DNA of 64,000 bases from Spongilla lacustris (taxonomy: Eukaryota > Porifera > Demospongiae > Spongillida > Spongillidae): assembly GCA_949361645.1 (NCBI GenBank), contig OX442417.1, positions 16,773,427 through 16,837,426 of the forward strand, read 5' to 3'. The translations under genes were made by a program, and so were the position numbers. The notes beneath the pieces are model-generated. The model had not been told where the DNA came from. It searched no databases and worked only from the letters and a program-made list of their open reading frames with translations. Positions 24,101-30,680 of this stretch are shown in pieces; position 1 is the stretch's first letter, and every line of letters starts with the position of its first letter.

Positions 24101-25362
24101 GTGGATAGCACATTGCTTTAGGACAGCATCTCGTGGTAATGCATTTTGCATATCGATCTTGAGATTGAACTGCATCCTGCCAGTGATCTTCAACTGTCTG
24201 CCTGAGCCTGTATACTTATCTGTTCATCCAGGGCAAGCTACACCAAATTGAAAAGTAGCAAACAAACTGTGGCTTTCTCTTTAGTTACTGCACAAGCACA
24301 TTTTCTCGCCAGACATCTGAGGACTTCACCCACCGCAATTGGCCGAACATCCCATCCAAGCTGCTTGAGCTTCATTAGTGCTGTTAGGTTCCCACCAGCC
24401 AAGTATGGAGCAATAGCAGCCGGAACTTTTCCTGTGATCCGCAGGTTAATAACCTGGCGAAGCAGGCTGTCAATTGAAGTTGGTAGAGTGGCATCCAGAG
24501 CATCAATTATATGTTGAACCCATAAGCCCGAGGGACCACAAACTGTTGCTTTTGGAAATGACCTCAATATGGTACTGATACTAAGTGAAGTCTGGGAGAA
24601 GATGGATAGCTGGAGTGTGACGGGTGGGTCAGATAAAGGATGTTTAAGGGCTCATTAAAGTTATAATTATTATTTGGACTTGAAATATTATAAATTCCGA
24701 ACAACTAATGTACAATGAATGCTACCAATCTACAACATTTTGAACACTTCATACTCCATGGTAAAGTTAATATTATTAGCAATTTCAGGCAAGTGAATTT
24801 GATAAATAATGAAGGTGGGGAAGTGGGGGTGACTTTGTGCCTACATGTAACCTGCAGGGTGGTCTGATAGCTCCATCTGTGAGAGGGCATGCAGTCCTTT
24901 CTGTGCTAATCACTCATGCCCATCGATCACTGAAGTTCTGTGGTGTGCATATATATGTTTGAGGGGTCTTCCATTATGGCCATGTACTACATGCACATGT
25001 GTGCACCATGTTGTACCCACTCCAGGATGGGCGCACTCCATTGTGCCTTGCTGTACGTTCAGATCTTATTGATTGCGTGGAATATTTGCTTTCAAATCCC
25101 GGTATTGATGTAAACTCAGAAGTGGTAAGTTGGTCTACACGTACATGTGCACGTCATTGTTACATGTTTGTACCCACCACTCCAGGATGGCTGCAGTCTA
25201 CTGTGCTATGCTGCAAGTGAAGGTCATGCTTCCTGTGTGGAACGTATCCTTTCCACTCCTGATATTGATGTGGATACTGCATTCCAGGATTTGTTGGAGT
25301 TAGATCATACCGAGAAATTGCCCATACATCAGCGGTACCAGCCATCTTTTTTTTTCAGATGA
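6027..25362 (+). CDS. Gene A: ankyrin-repeat protein, 20 predicted exons, 19 repeats
   Basis: Predicted by joining 20 exons (6027-6182 through 25186-25362; listed separately), all phase 0, total 2148 nt, 715 codons plus stop. Exon 1 gives an acidic N-terminus and a half repeat acting as cap; exons 2-19 each give one ankyrin repeat; exon 20 gives the last repeat and a short tail. Ankyrin repeats form stacked helix pairs that bind other proteins; no enzyme, membrane or signal segment is visible, so a cytoplasmic or nuclear binding role is inferred. Repeats are 34 residues rather than the usual 33, with one extra residue in STPGIDVN. I chose ATG 6027 because the frame runs through the AAG|GTGAAC donor into exon 2. 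Exon choice is not tested by transcripts; skipped or missed exons are possible. Introns hold a MITE, a Ginger-like element, decayed retrotransposons and minisatellites. Confidence 0.75.
6835..6957 (+). repeat. 24-bp tandem repeat in intron 1 of gene A
   Basis: About five copies of GCTGCCTAGCAACATNATGT. The same repeat with about three copies is at 40914-40985 in intron 1 of gene B, so it predates the gene duplication and has changed copy number since. Confidence 0.8.
7121..7225 (+). CDS. Gene A exon 2: ankyrin repeat 1
   Basis: Thirty-five codons starting DEGHTPLHLAASSGHAACVE, one residue longer at the start than most repeats. Acceptor ATGCAG, donor AAG|GTGAGT. Confidence 0.8.
7368..7472 (+). 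CDS. Gene A exon 3: ankyrin repeat 2
   Basis: Thirty-five codons starting ALFNTLLHNAAMGGDTTILE; the usual TPL has become TLL and the usual Cys is Ile. The acceptor is TCCAAAG, with a poor pyrimidine tract, so use of this exon is less certain. Donor GAG|GTGAGT. Confidence 0.6.
7540..7812. mobile_element. 273-bp MITE with TGAAG target duplication
   Basis: The ends read CAAGGGCGGACGCAGG and the complement of CAGGGGCGGATGCAGG. TGAAG flanks both sides (7535-7539, 7813-7817). Related introns at about 13370 and 56405 carry the empty site GTAAGGTAYTTGAAGGGGCC, confirming insertion into intron 3. The C- and G-rich inner arms fold on each other. TIRs resemble those of hAT-derived MITEs, though a 5-bp rather than 8-bp duplication is what I see. 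Confidence 0.8.
8256..8357 (+). CDS. Gene A exon 4: ankyrin repeat 3
   Basis: Thirty-four codons starting RGHTPLHHAAKEGHTTLVE. The consensus Cys is Leu here. Acceptor CACTCCAG, donor GGG|GTGAGT. Confidence 0.8.
8667..8768 (+). CDS. Gene A exon 5: ankyrin repeat 4
   Basis: Thirty-four codons starting DGNTPLHCAARGGHTTCVE and ending GIDVNIMDG. Acceptor CACTCCAG, donor GGG|GTGAGTTCATG (class 1 intron). Confidence 0.85.
9262..9363 (+). CDS. Gene A exon 6: ankyrin repeat 5
   Basis: Thirty-four codons starting YGLAPLHYAASSGDTTCVE. Acceptor CATTCCAG, donor AAG|GTTAGTTTATATG (class 2 intron, which carries the 16-bp minisatellite). Confidence 0.85.
9856..10597. repeat. 16-bp minisatellite array 1 (GTGGCCATAACACACA)
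   Basis: About 46 near-identical 16-bp units in the intron after gene A exon 6. Variants include CATAGTGG, CAGCGGCC and CCATAGCAC. The array ends at GGCACAGTAACCAATTAA, a flank shared with the other arrays. The minus-strand open frames through it (MATVCYGHCVLWPLCV-type) are by-products: a 16-bp unit without stops opens all three frames. Confidence 0.95.
11127..11228 (+). CDS. Gene A exon 7: ankyrin repeat 6
   Basis: Thirty-four codons starting DGDTPLRYAVRGGYAACVE, with LV in place of LL before STPG. Acceptor CACTCCAG, donor GGG|GTGAGTTCATG. Confidence 0.85.
11512..11613 (+). CDS. Gene A exon 8: ankyrin repeat 7
   Basis: Thirty-four codons starting YGIAPLHYAASLGDTTCVE, with SSPG in place of STPG. 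Acceptor CATTCCAG, donor AAG|GTTAGA, the weakest donor of the series. Confidence 0.8.
12876..12977 (+). CDS. Gene A exon 9: ankyrin repeat 8
   Basis: Thirty-four codons starting DGNTPLRYAAMGGHTTCVE and ending DVNVKDK. Acceptor CACTCCAG, donor AAG|GTGAGT. The 1.2 kb before it (11650-12840) is intronic, with stretches shared with gene B near 42000-43400 and no other feature. Confidence 0.85.
13261..13338 (+). CDS. Gene A exon 10: shortened ankyrin repeat 9
   Basis: Twenty-six codons: YGIAPLHYAARVG joins directly to LSTHGIDVYIMNW, so 24 nt covering the centre of the repeat (the TTCVE helix) are missing, in frame. Donor TGG|GTGATT departs from GTGAGT. It could be a dying exon that is skipped; skipping keeps the frame. 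Confidence 0.55.
13498..13552 (+). repeat. G-rich tract in intron
   Basis: A run of G blocks separated by single A bases (GGGGGGAGGGGGGGAGGGG type). Equivalent tracts occur at about 21270, 56528, 58376 and 60110 in related introns. Such sequence can form quadruplex structures. Confidence 0.8.
13860..13965. repeat. Small C/G-rich inverted repeat
   Basis: GGGATTCTAAGTGCC occurs twice and its reverse complement GGGCACTTAGAACCCC follows immediately, giving a perfect-looking hairpin centred near 13920. Possibly a remnant of a MITE. Confidence 0.65.
14073..14174 (+). CDS. Gene A exon 11: ankyrin repeat 10
   Basis: Thirty-four codons starting DGDTPLHYAARKGHTSCVE and ending NIKEK. Acceptor CTAATCCAG, donor AAG|GTGAGT. 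Confidence 0.85.
14290..14574 (-). pseudogene. Retrotransposon protein fragment (region after the RT core)
   Basis: Minus strand reads ARSNPTNLVSDAFKLFDDD, then QAQLGLNSGDLGLCSLSLHS. This matches LARSIPPTAASLEAFARFDDD and QAQLGLKYRGLGLCS in the better copy at 23077-23808. It lies downstream, on the minus strand, of the C-terminal fragment at 14640-15281, although it should precede it in the protein, so the copy is rearranged or comes from two insertions. It sits in the intron between gene A exons 11 and 12. Confidence 0.75.
14640..15281 (-). pseudogene. Retrotransposon C-terminal fragment with nuclease-like module
   Basis: From 15215 downward the minus strand reads YGGDVVARHN, then RPAYVLVHW, an AAAINVSITSLLKSSILPE strand, a VVETFGAWG motif and YGRLSLLLVRANARAF. 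The same order is seen in the other copies. Stops and frameshifts interrupt it. Intronic to gene A. Confidence 0.75.
15378..15479 (+). CDS. Gene A exon 12: ankyrin repeat 11
   Basis: Thirty-four codons starting NGNTPLHHAAKEGHTACVE. Acceptor CACTCCAG, donor GGG|GTGAGTTCATG. Confidence 0.85.
15627..15728 (+). CDS. Gene A exon 13: ankyrin repeat 12
   Basis: Thirty-four codons starting RYNTPLYYATLKGHTTCVE and ending VNITNE. Acceptor CATTGCAG, donor GAG|GTGTGTGAG. This is a full version of the RYNTPL exon that survives only as a truncated relic at most other positions of the locus. Confidence 0.75.
16016..16117 (+). CDS. Gene A exon 14: ankyrin repeat 13
   Basis: Thirty-four codons starting NGMTPLHYAASSGNYACVD. 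Acceptor CATTTCAG, donor AAG|GTTAGT (class 2, followed by the minisatellite intron). Confidence 0.85.
16521..17612. repeat. 16-bp minisatellite array 2
   Basis: About 68 units of GTGGCCATAACACACA in the intron after gene A exon 14, more uniform than array 1. Bounded by GCCCCCGGCCGGTCATC on the left and GGCCCAGTAACCAGT on the right, the same flanks as the other arrays. Confidence 0.95.
17937..19510. mobile_element. Ginger-like element, internally deleted, AATA target duplication
   Basis: Terminal inverted repeats of over 100 bp, rich in GCGCAATCC-type steps; the right end reads TGTTCCGCGCGAAGCAGG on the minus strand and the left end is the mutated TATTCCGCGCGAAGCAGG. AATA flanks both sides (17933-17936, 19511-19514). 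The empty site GCATTGAATACTCAGGCAGC is seen many times in related introns. A TGT start and 4-bp duplication agree with what I recall for Ginger transposons, and the interior holds integrase and PHD remnants. Confidence 0.8.
18250..18690 (-). pseudogene. Ginger integrase fragment fused to a PHD-finger tail
   Basis: Minus strand from about 18690: a YKWIGHYIDHWSKF segment (first catalytic Asp region) and ILHSDNGREFLNAIV (second Asp), then a jump at about 18475 to TFDQDKLRTHLVPCFE and LHCDCRLPRSYDD, MVACDRCGKWFHYM (a PHD-type Cys/His pattern), ending at 18252. The glutamate region of the integrase and the protease core are missing, so this is a deletion derivative. Confidence 0.7.
19741..19842 (+). 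CDS. Gene A exon 15: ankyrin repeat 14
   Basis: Thirty-four codons starting HGDTPLQRAAREGHTTYVE; the consensus Cys is Tyr. Acceptor CACTCCAG, donor AGG|GTGAGA. Confidence 0.8.
20072..20173 (+). CDS. Gene A exon 16: ankyrin repeat 15
   Basis: Thirty-four codons starting HGDAPLHRAASEGHTTYAE. Acceptor CACTCCAG, donor GGG|GTGAGTTGG (class 3 intron). Confidence 0.85.
20719..20820 (+). CDS. Gene A exon 17: ankyrin repeat 16
   Basis: Thirty-four codons starting RYNTPLHYATMGGHTTFVE; the consensus Cys is Phe. Acceptor CACTGCAG, donor AAG|GTGAGTTGG. The 30-bp minisatellite begins 65 bp downstream. Confidence 0.85.
20885..21150 (+). repeat. 30-bp minisatellite array (about 9 copies)
   Basis: Unit CACACCCTTAAGAACAGNGG plus CCATGGTATG. 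All six frames can stay open because the unit is a multiple of three, so translations such as MHTLKNSG and TTATVLKGV are by-products. Related arrays are at 57930-58258 and 59825-59978. Confidence 0.9.
22041..22142 (+). CDS. Gene A exon 18: ankyrin repeat 17
   Basis: Thirty-four codons starting DGDTALHLALRLGHTTCVE, then LLSAPGIDVNIKGG. Its partner in gene B is exon 23 (60838-60939), with matching introns. Acceptor CACACCAG, donor GGG|GTGAGTTGG. Confidence 0.85.
22300..24655 (-). mobile_element. Near full-length decayed non-LTR-type retrotransposon in intron 18 of gene A
   Basis: The flanking intron is collinear with gene B about 61010-61200, which lacks the insertion: both read GGAACTATCAGTGCATGGTC on the left and AAAGTTATAATTATTATTTGG on the right. 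The insert therefore spans about 22300-24655 and arrived after the gene duplication, unless it was lost from B. No long terminal repeats are seen. The coding remnant runs on the minus strand. Confidence 0.8.
22490..24600 (-). pseudogene. Reverse transcriptase with zinc motif and nuclease-like C-terminus
   Basis: In order on the minus strand: FPKATVCGPSGLWVQHIIDA and GWDVRPIAVGEVLRCLARKC (24567-24238, RT N-terminal motifs); KIDMQNALPRDAVLKQCA and SGVQQDDPLGTLLF (24193-23957, palm and primer-grip area); NFWYLDDEVL (23923-23648, the catalytic YLDD box); a long linker domain (23808-23077); CPHCSQALDINGHHALIC, a Cys/His zinc motif (23083-22859); VLVPNWSLSCSAAFDVKV and VVEVFGGWE (22849-22601). Stops and frameshifts separate the blocks, so it is dead. 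The order RT, zinc motif, then PD..D-like core resembles non-LTR elements with a restriction-like endonuclease; that reading of the C-terminus is inference. Confidence 0.8.
25026..25124 (+). CDS. Gene A exon 19: ankyrin repeat 18 (divergent)
   Basis: Thirty-three codons starting DGRTPLCLAVRSDLIDCVE, then LLSNPGIDVNSEV. Clearly diverged from the homogenised central repeats, but almost identical to gene B exon 24. Acceptor CACTCCAG, donor GTG|GTAAGT. Confidence 0.85.
25186..25362 (+). CDS. Gene A exon 20: last ankyrin repeat and C-terminal tail
   Basis: Starts DGCSLLCYAASEGHASCVE, then DIDVDTAFQDLLELD and a tail ending PSFFFR with stop TGA at 25360-25362. Homology to gene B stops within the LLEL codons (about 25301); the tail after that is unique to A. 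Confidence 0.8.
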   Translation, partial: DGCSLLCYAASEGHASCVERILSTPDIDVDTAFQDLLELDHTEKLPIHQRYQPSFFFR

Positions 25363-25495
25363 ATTTGATTTTTAGTTAGCTGTACCCTTGTGTGTTATAT
25401 CGTGTTAGTATGAAGTTATAAAATTAATGTGTTCCAAAATGTTTGTTGTTACTCATTGAAATCAGTATTGAAGCAGAACAACCTTTAATATGTAC

Positions 25496-25501
25496 AATAA
25501 A
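25496..25501 (+). promoter_or_regulatory. Candidate polyadenylation signal of gene A
   Basis: AATAAA 134 bp after the gene A stop codon, the first such hexamer downstream. Confidence 0.6.
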
Positions 25502-25734
25502 TCAGACTGATTATTATACACATGTATATGTACTTGATAAACTTATACCTTTCTTTAACTAATTAAAATCATGACCAAAAAATTAATTTCTAACCGCGCA
25601 TAATTTATTCATTTAAGTGTGTCATTGCGTAATACCTTGCGTCATCCGGCTGCAAAAATTATTTCATGAAAACTATGGAATGCTGGGTAGAGAGGCAAAA
25701 GGTTAGCCCAAAGCATTAGCATTATAGGAGAGAA

Positions 25735-25895
25735 ACCACTGGGGCAAACTACAGGATGGCTGCGTGCAAAGCTGAGTTTTGCAATACTTCGAGCAACAAA
25801 TCTTTGCTTGCGTGGTTCTCGCACCAAGTGGAGAAGTGGTGTTGGAATGGATGATGGTGCTGGGCTACTGGCAGAATTATACCAAAATCGGATTA
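25735..25895 (+). pseudogene. Mobile-element protein remnant
   Basis: The plus frame reads GWLRAKLSFAILRATNLCLR followed by GSRTKWR. I associate LSFAILRATNLCLRGSR with the ends of repetitive element proteins in marine invertebrates, but cannot name the family. No start codon or longer frame is visible. The rest of 25370-26128 is AT-rich spacer without recognised features. Confidence 0.35.
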
Positions 25896-26150
25896 ACACT
25901 TTTATTTCATTCTTTTTGTTCTGTCATTTTGTTGTTTATGTTTCCTCTTTTACTGTTATCATTATTATTTATGTATTATTTATGTATGAAATATTTTGGG
26001 GAACTTCAAAAATAATAATAATAATGGTGAATAAATGCGCACAATATTTCATTTATTGGGACCGCCTTAAAAATATTGCAATCGCAATTTTAAGTAGAAT
26101 GGCCCGGCGGACAAGGTGAAGTTAAGTCCAGTGGCGGATCTAGCATAGCC

Positions 26151-26152
<2 letters not shown>

Positions 26153-26183
<31 letters not shown>
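26153..26183 (+). repeat. Uninterrupted poly-G run (31 bases)
   Basis: Just inside the left end of the hAT element; a matching C-rich segment follows at 26239-26257. Other mononucleotide G or C runs are at 28403-28421, 41556-41575 and 41740-41757, mostly near TIRs. Confidence 0.9.
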
Positions 26184-26401
26184 CGGCAGCCCCCTTCCCC
26201 ATTCATATAAAATGCCGCCCCTGTCATGAAATTGCTGCCCCTCCCCCCCCCCCCCCCACGCACACACACACACGATGCGCATGCGCGCGGTATGTAACGA
26301 ACGCGCATCTAGAAAGCACACCTTTCGTGTGTGTGGGTGGGAGGGGGCGGCAATTTCTTGATAATGCAAAAGCTTCAACGGTAGTAGTACGTACATGTAG
26401 A

Positions 26402-28625
26402 TGTTATAGGCGCAATCTATCATTTTGCTCAATTTATAAATTGCGCTGCGCATTATGTGAATCCACGTAGTGTGCAACAATTTATAAAATGCGCAACATC
26501 CTGGCACATAGCTAAAGCATGAGTAATAAATGATGATCCACGTGGCGTTAACACTTCGAATGTGTCTAAAGAGGAGCACCGACTGATATTCGAGAAGTTT
26601 TGCTGTGAAAGGTATGTAGATAAAAGTAGAAGAACAAGCAAACCGTTAGCGAAGAGAAAGCCAAGAGGATTCGTCAAGCGGTTTTAAGGGAGAGCATAGT
26701 AGTGGCGTCACGGCTTCTCATGAATACAGCAAAGAAGTTTGAGCTGCTAAACTGCGTAGAGCTGAGGTTGACTGATCTGATGTGTTGCCGCTTAAAGCCA
26801 AGCTTAAGCTAAGGTGAGTAAATCAAGAAAGCTACATCTATACGTGCATGCCATGCAGGTATATATTGTATAGGGATAGAGGGAGGGAATGTGCTCCTTT
26901 GTCTTCCCTCCTCAAGTAGAGCCGGATATACTAATCTTGCATGCATGTTCAGGGCTTTGACAGAGGAAAACCAGCTGCCTTCAATTAACAGCTGCAGCTG
27001 CATGTTCTTTCCTCTTTCCTCTGTAAAGAGGCACCGCAGTGTGCATTTTCCATTTTATAGGAATGGCTGGTGCTTTGCCGTGGAACTGTAGGTTATAGAT
27101 ATTGTGTATGTATGTATATTGTTGGTGTATCTTATGCATCTATGCATTATATATAATAATTGCACATGTACATGACTCATAATTGCTTGAATGGATGTAA
27201 TCAATTATTTCTTTCTACTTATCAGAATGACAATGCATGACAAGACTATTTAGCGTGTACTTGCTATGGTTGAAAAGTTCTATTACATCCTTGTCATTGG
27301 AATGTGGTCATGTTGGTTACAAAAAAAAACTCTGTGTATTTGTATGGGTGGGATGCTATGTATTGTAATTAGGCTGTATCATACAATCATACAGCACTGT
27401 GCATATTAATAGACTGACAACTAATTGATTTCATTTGTTTGTTTTTAGTGTACATCAAAACAGTTTGTATAGCACATTGCTAGGGCAGAACGTATCCTTT
27501 CCTGTTACAAGAGAGTCCTTTTCAAATAATTAATGCAGGAGGGAACATTTGGCCGGATCATGATTACAGTTGAGACACCCGATCCCTTTCTGTGAATGTG
27601 TTTGACAGGAAATTCTCCACGATACCTATGGATGTAAAGATGCAAATCGCTGCTTTGTTGTGCTGTAGCAGCTCATAGATCACAACAAGATTTCATAAAA
27701 TTCAAAGTCAGATTGGATCATCAAATTGTGGAGTACGTGTATTTGCAATAGCATTTGTAATGCAATTGATTTTGCATTTGGATTAAACCCAGCAGTCATC
27801 ACTATGAGCAGGATAAGTTATGACCACATTTCATAGAATATTTGAAAATTGAACAAATGACATGCATCTTTCCCTTCGAAAAACATACAACCATGCAGGA
27901 AAGCCTAAGACAGTATGTATACTGTCACTGCTGCATGCCACATGATGGTGAGGAACGGATGGCTCAGTGCACTGCATGGTTGCAAGGATGGTATCACGAG
28001 TCATGTGAGAACATTGGACCCCAAGCAGTACTTAAAGATGATAGTAATGACTGGAAATGTAAAGTGTGCATTGCTGGGGAGAAACTGTCTGCTTAGTTGG
28101 TAAGCACCCTTATAGTACACTATTTGTCATCTAACAAATGTCATGGTTGCGCGTTATGATTAATCAGTTGCGCAAAAGATTCGATTTATAAATGGACCGT
28201 ATGTGATACAACTGAGTGAATGTTGTGTGCATGTATTGCACTGTGTGATGCATGTACATGTATCTAAAGTAATATCTGGGCAGAATGGGCACACTATTTT
28301 TCTTAGGACCTCATACCTACATCCTAGAGCTATGCACTTATTAGTAAGTAAATTGAGGGTAACGGAGAACAAAGGCCTTAAGGGTTTATAATAAGAGCAT
28401 GTCCCCCCCCCCCCCCCCCCCTCAGCCATGATATTAGATTGCTTCTAGGTTGCAGAAGTTCACAAATTGCGCAACGTAATTATTGTGCGCAATTTATAAA
28501 TGGACCATGAATAGTAGGATTGACAGTTTGCGCAACAATTTATAAATTGTTGCGCAATACGTAGATTCACATATAATGCGCAGCGCAATTTATAAATTGC
28601 GCAAATTCATAATTTGCGCCCAACA
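26402..28625. mobile_element. Ginger-like element nested in the hAT element
   Basis: Left end TGTTATAGGCGCAATC, right end on the minus strand TGTTGGGCGCAAATT. Inside both ends is an AATTTATAAATTGCGCTGCG hairpin and a shared GTGAATCYACGTA segment (TIRs over 90 bp, imperfect). Flanks TAGA and TCGA agree at three of four bases, which is weak support for a 4-bp duplication. The interior carries a protease-tail and PHD remnant of the same protein type as the large Ginger element at 29366. Confidence 0.65.
27640..28094 (+). pseudogene. Ulp1-like protease C-terminus and PHD finger
   Basis: At about 27640-27775 the plus strand reads KMQIAALLCCSSS, a stop, then QSQIGSSNCGVRVFAIAF in broken frames; NCG-AIAF resembles the active-site Cys region of C48 (Ulp1/SENP) proteases. 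The open frame 27842-28094 then gives FPFEKHTTMQESLRQ and YVYCHCCMPHDGEERMAQC, WYHESCENIG and WKCKVC, a C4HC3 PHD pattern. Decayed upstream, open across the PHD. Confidence 0.65.
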
Positions 28626-29456
28626 TCGATATGAAATTTTAACTAATACCGGAAATTTTATTTAATAACCGTGAACGTTTTATTAATCTATTCGTTCATT
28701 CGAAAGCTAGCTTGCATGCGCTGCATGTGCATAGGGGGCATATACTAACTTAACTGAATCACGATCATAATTAACAATAACAAAGTATCAGTCTTCACAG
28801 CTGCTGCTGCTGCTACATCACCATGCCTCTAAAGCGATTTATAAACTGAGACATACATCCCAACGACAATTAATATAGAGAAGTACGGTCCAATATTCTT
28901 AGCCGCGCGCCTGTTGACGGCCGTTACGAGGCGCGATTCGCAACTGATAAACTTTGTTGTCTTTTGCGTGTATGTAAATTCTTTTTTAAAAATTCACTGC
29001 GCTGCGAATACAGTAATTTTTAGCAGGGTTTGAAGCGAAAAATGTGAAAGCTTCTGGGGCTCCGCCCCAGGCAGATGTTATACTAAAATATCTATGGGGG
29101 AGCTTACAGCGCTCCCCCATACCCTCTTGCTGGCGAGGGGGACCCCGCCCCCGGCCGCCCCTCCAACCAACCGCCTCCCCATAGCCCCATTCCTAGATCC
29201 GCCACTGGTTAAGTCTGCTGAAGTCAAGATGAACAAGGCGGCTGGTCTTCGATTTTGATGAGCCAGTGGCAAGCCGGGTAGCTACGTGGCTTCCCGTATA
29301 GGCCTAGACTGCCAGAAGGACACCCACCCACCGTAGCTCACTGCTAATGCTGAGGGCTATATATATGTTCCGTACGGATGCCCAGCAATCGACCGGTTAC
29401 GTAACCGGACAACCAGATACACAACCGGACGGCCGGTTATGTAACCGGATAGTGAC

Positions 29457-30170
29457 TTGCGCATGCACCAACAAGGTGTCACATTCACTTATCCACGTGT
29501 TACACGCCCGATGGATGCGTTCGTAGAATACCTTGTTGCTGCATTTCCAAAAGACGCTAAGAGAACAAGAAGTGCCGTAATTCACCAGCAGTTTGGAGAA
29601 CGGATCATCAGCTGTTTAAAGAATCCTCTTTGCATTGAGGATAGAAACTTTCGCCACCTTATTAAAAGAAGTGGATTTCAACTGCTAGACTTGCCTGAAG
29701 CTGGAATAAGGGGTGCATTGGTTGTCCAAGTCAAGGGGGGAAAGGAGGTAATTCCTTTTGTGTTCGTAAATTCAATTTGATTACTGTTCGTTGGTATACA
29801 TGTATAGAACGCTAATGACCGCACAATTATGAAAGGCTACAGAAGGGTCGCTATAGTAGAGGAATTCTTAGTACCATATTTTGAAACAGATCCATGATAA
29901 AGATTGTCTGCATGCTGGTTCAAGAAAAACCTATGCTAGGGTAAGTAGTATTTCCTTGCTATTGGATTGCCGTATACATGCATATGCTAAGTTGAGTCAC
30001 GTGTGTGTCACTTCTTATACACTGTAGGTCCAGTCATTGTACTCCTACATACCAAGAGTTGTGGTTGAAAAATATGTAAGCTTGTGTTCAACATGCAGCT
30101 TAAGGAAACCACAGCACACCAAAGCCCTTTAAGACCAATAATAGCTGATGGGCTATTTTCTCGTATCCAG
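29457..30170 (+). pseudogene. Ginger transposase, N-terminal exons with integrase zinc-binding domain
   Basis: Exon 29457-29747 gives 97 codons (start MRMHQQGVTF; donor GAG|GTAATT). Exon 29890-29940 reads IHDKDCLHAGSRKTYAR, the two His of the HHCC zinc-binding domain, with donor AGG|GTAAGT. Exon 30028-30170 reads VQSLYSYIPRVVVEKYVSLC, then STCSLRKPQ, the two Cys. This exon is 143 nt and loses frame at about 30128-30132, consistent with one missing base. Boundaries of the second exon are tentative. Confidence 0.7.
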
Positions 30171-30229
30171 GTAGGTTTAATCACTATTCATGCTTACTAC
30201 ATGTACAAAATATTTATTCATATCTGTAG

Positions 30230-30626
30230 ATTGATCTGATTGATATGAGGCATATGCCACATAATGGATGCAACTGGATATTACACATTGTGGATCATTG
30301 GTCAAAGTTTAATTTTGCATTACCTCTTGTGAAAAAGAAGGCAAACCATGTGGTTAAAGTATTGCACAACTATGTTTTCCCAGTTTTTGGCTTGCCTGCT
30401 ATCATTCACAGTGATAATGGCAAAGAATTTGTAAACAAACTCATTGGAGATGTAGTTTCAACATGGCCAGATCATGTGCAGCTAATCAGTGGTCATCCGC
30501 GACATCCCCAATCACAAGGGCTAGTTGAGCAGGCACACTACACACTTGAGAGAATGATCAGTGCCAAGGTTGTTGAATGCAGCGATCCTTCCCCACCATG
30601 GTCTCAATGGCTTCCACATATTGTGT
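30230..30626 (+). pseudogene. Ginger transposase, integrase catalytic core exon
   Basis: Starts at IDLIDMRHMP after a TCTGTAG acceptor. Contains HIVDHWSKFNFALPL (first Asp), IIHSDNGKEFVNKL (second Asp) and HPQSQGLVEQAHYTLE (Glu), the full DDE set of an rve integrase, uninterrupted. Donor T|GTCAGT at 30627; the next exon begins at 30681 and the junction codon completes as Tyr in the family's expected HIVY-MNTQ context. All catalytic residues are intact in this exon, though the gene as a whole is broken. Confidence 0.85.
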
Positions 30627-30680
30627 GTCAGTGATCCATTGTTTTTCTATATATGCTTTAAATGTTATTTATCTCTGCAG

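Larger units (their letters stand above)
26129..29207. mobile_element. hAT-type element with perfect 8-bp target duplication
   Basis: Ends read CAGTGGCGGATCTAG and its complement, flanked on both sides by GTTAAGTC (26121-26128 and 29208-29215). CAGTG-type TIRs and an 8-bp duplication are hallmarks of hAT transposons. No hAT transposase frame is seen; most of the interior is a nested second element (26402-28625), so the hAT part itself is a short non-autonomous element of about 0.85 kb. It includes a poly-G run (26153-26183) and a GC-rich right arm. Confidence 0.85.
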
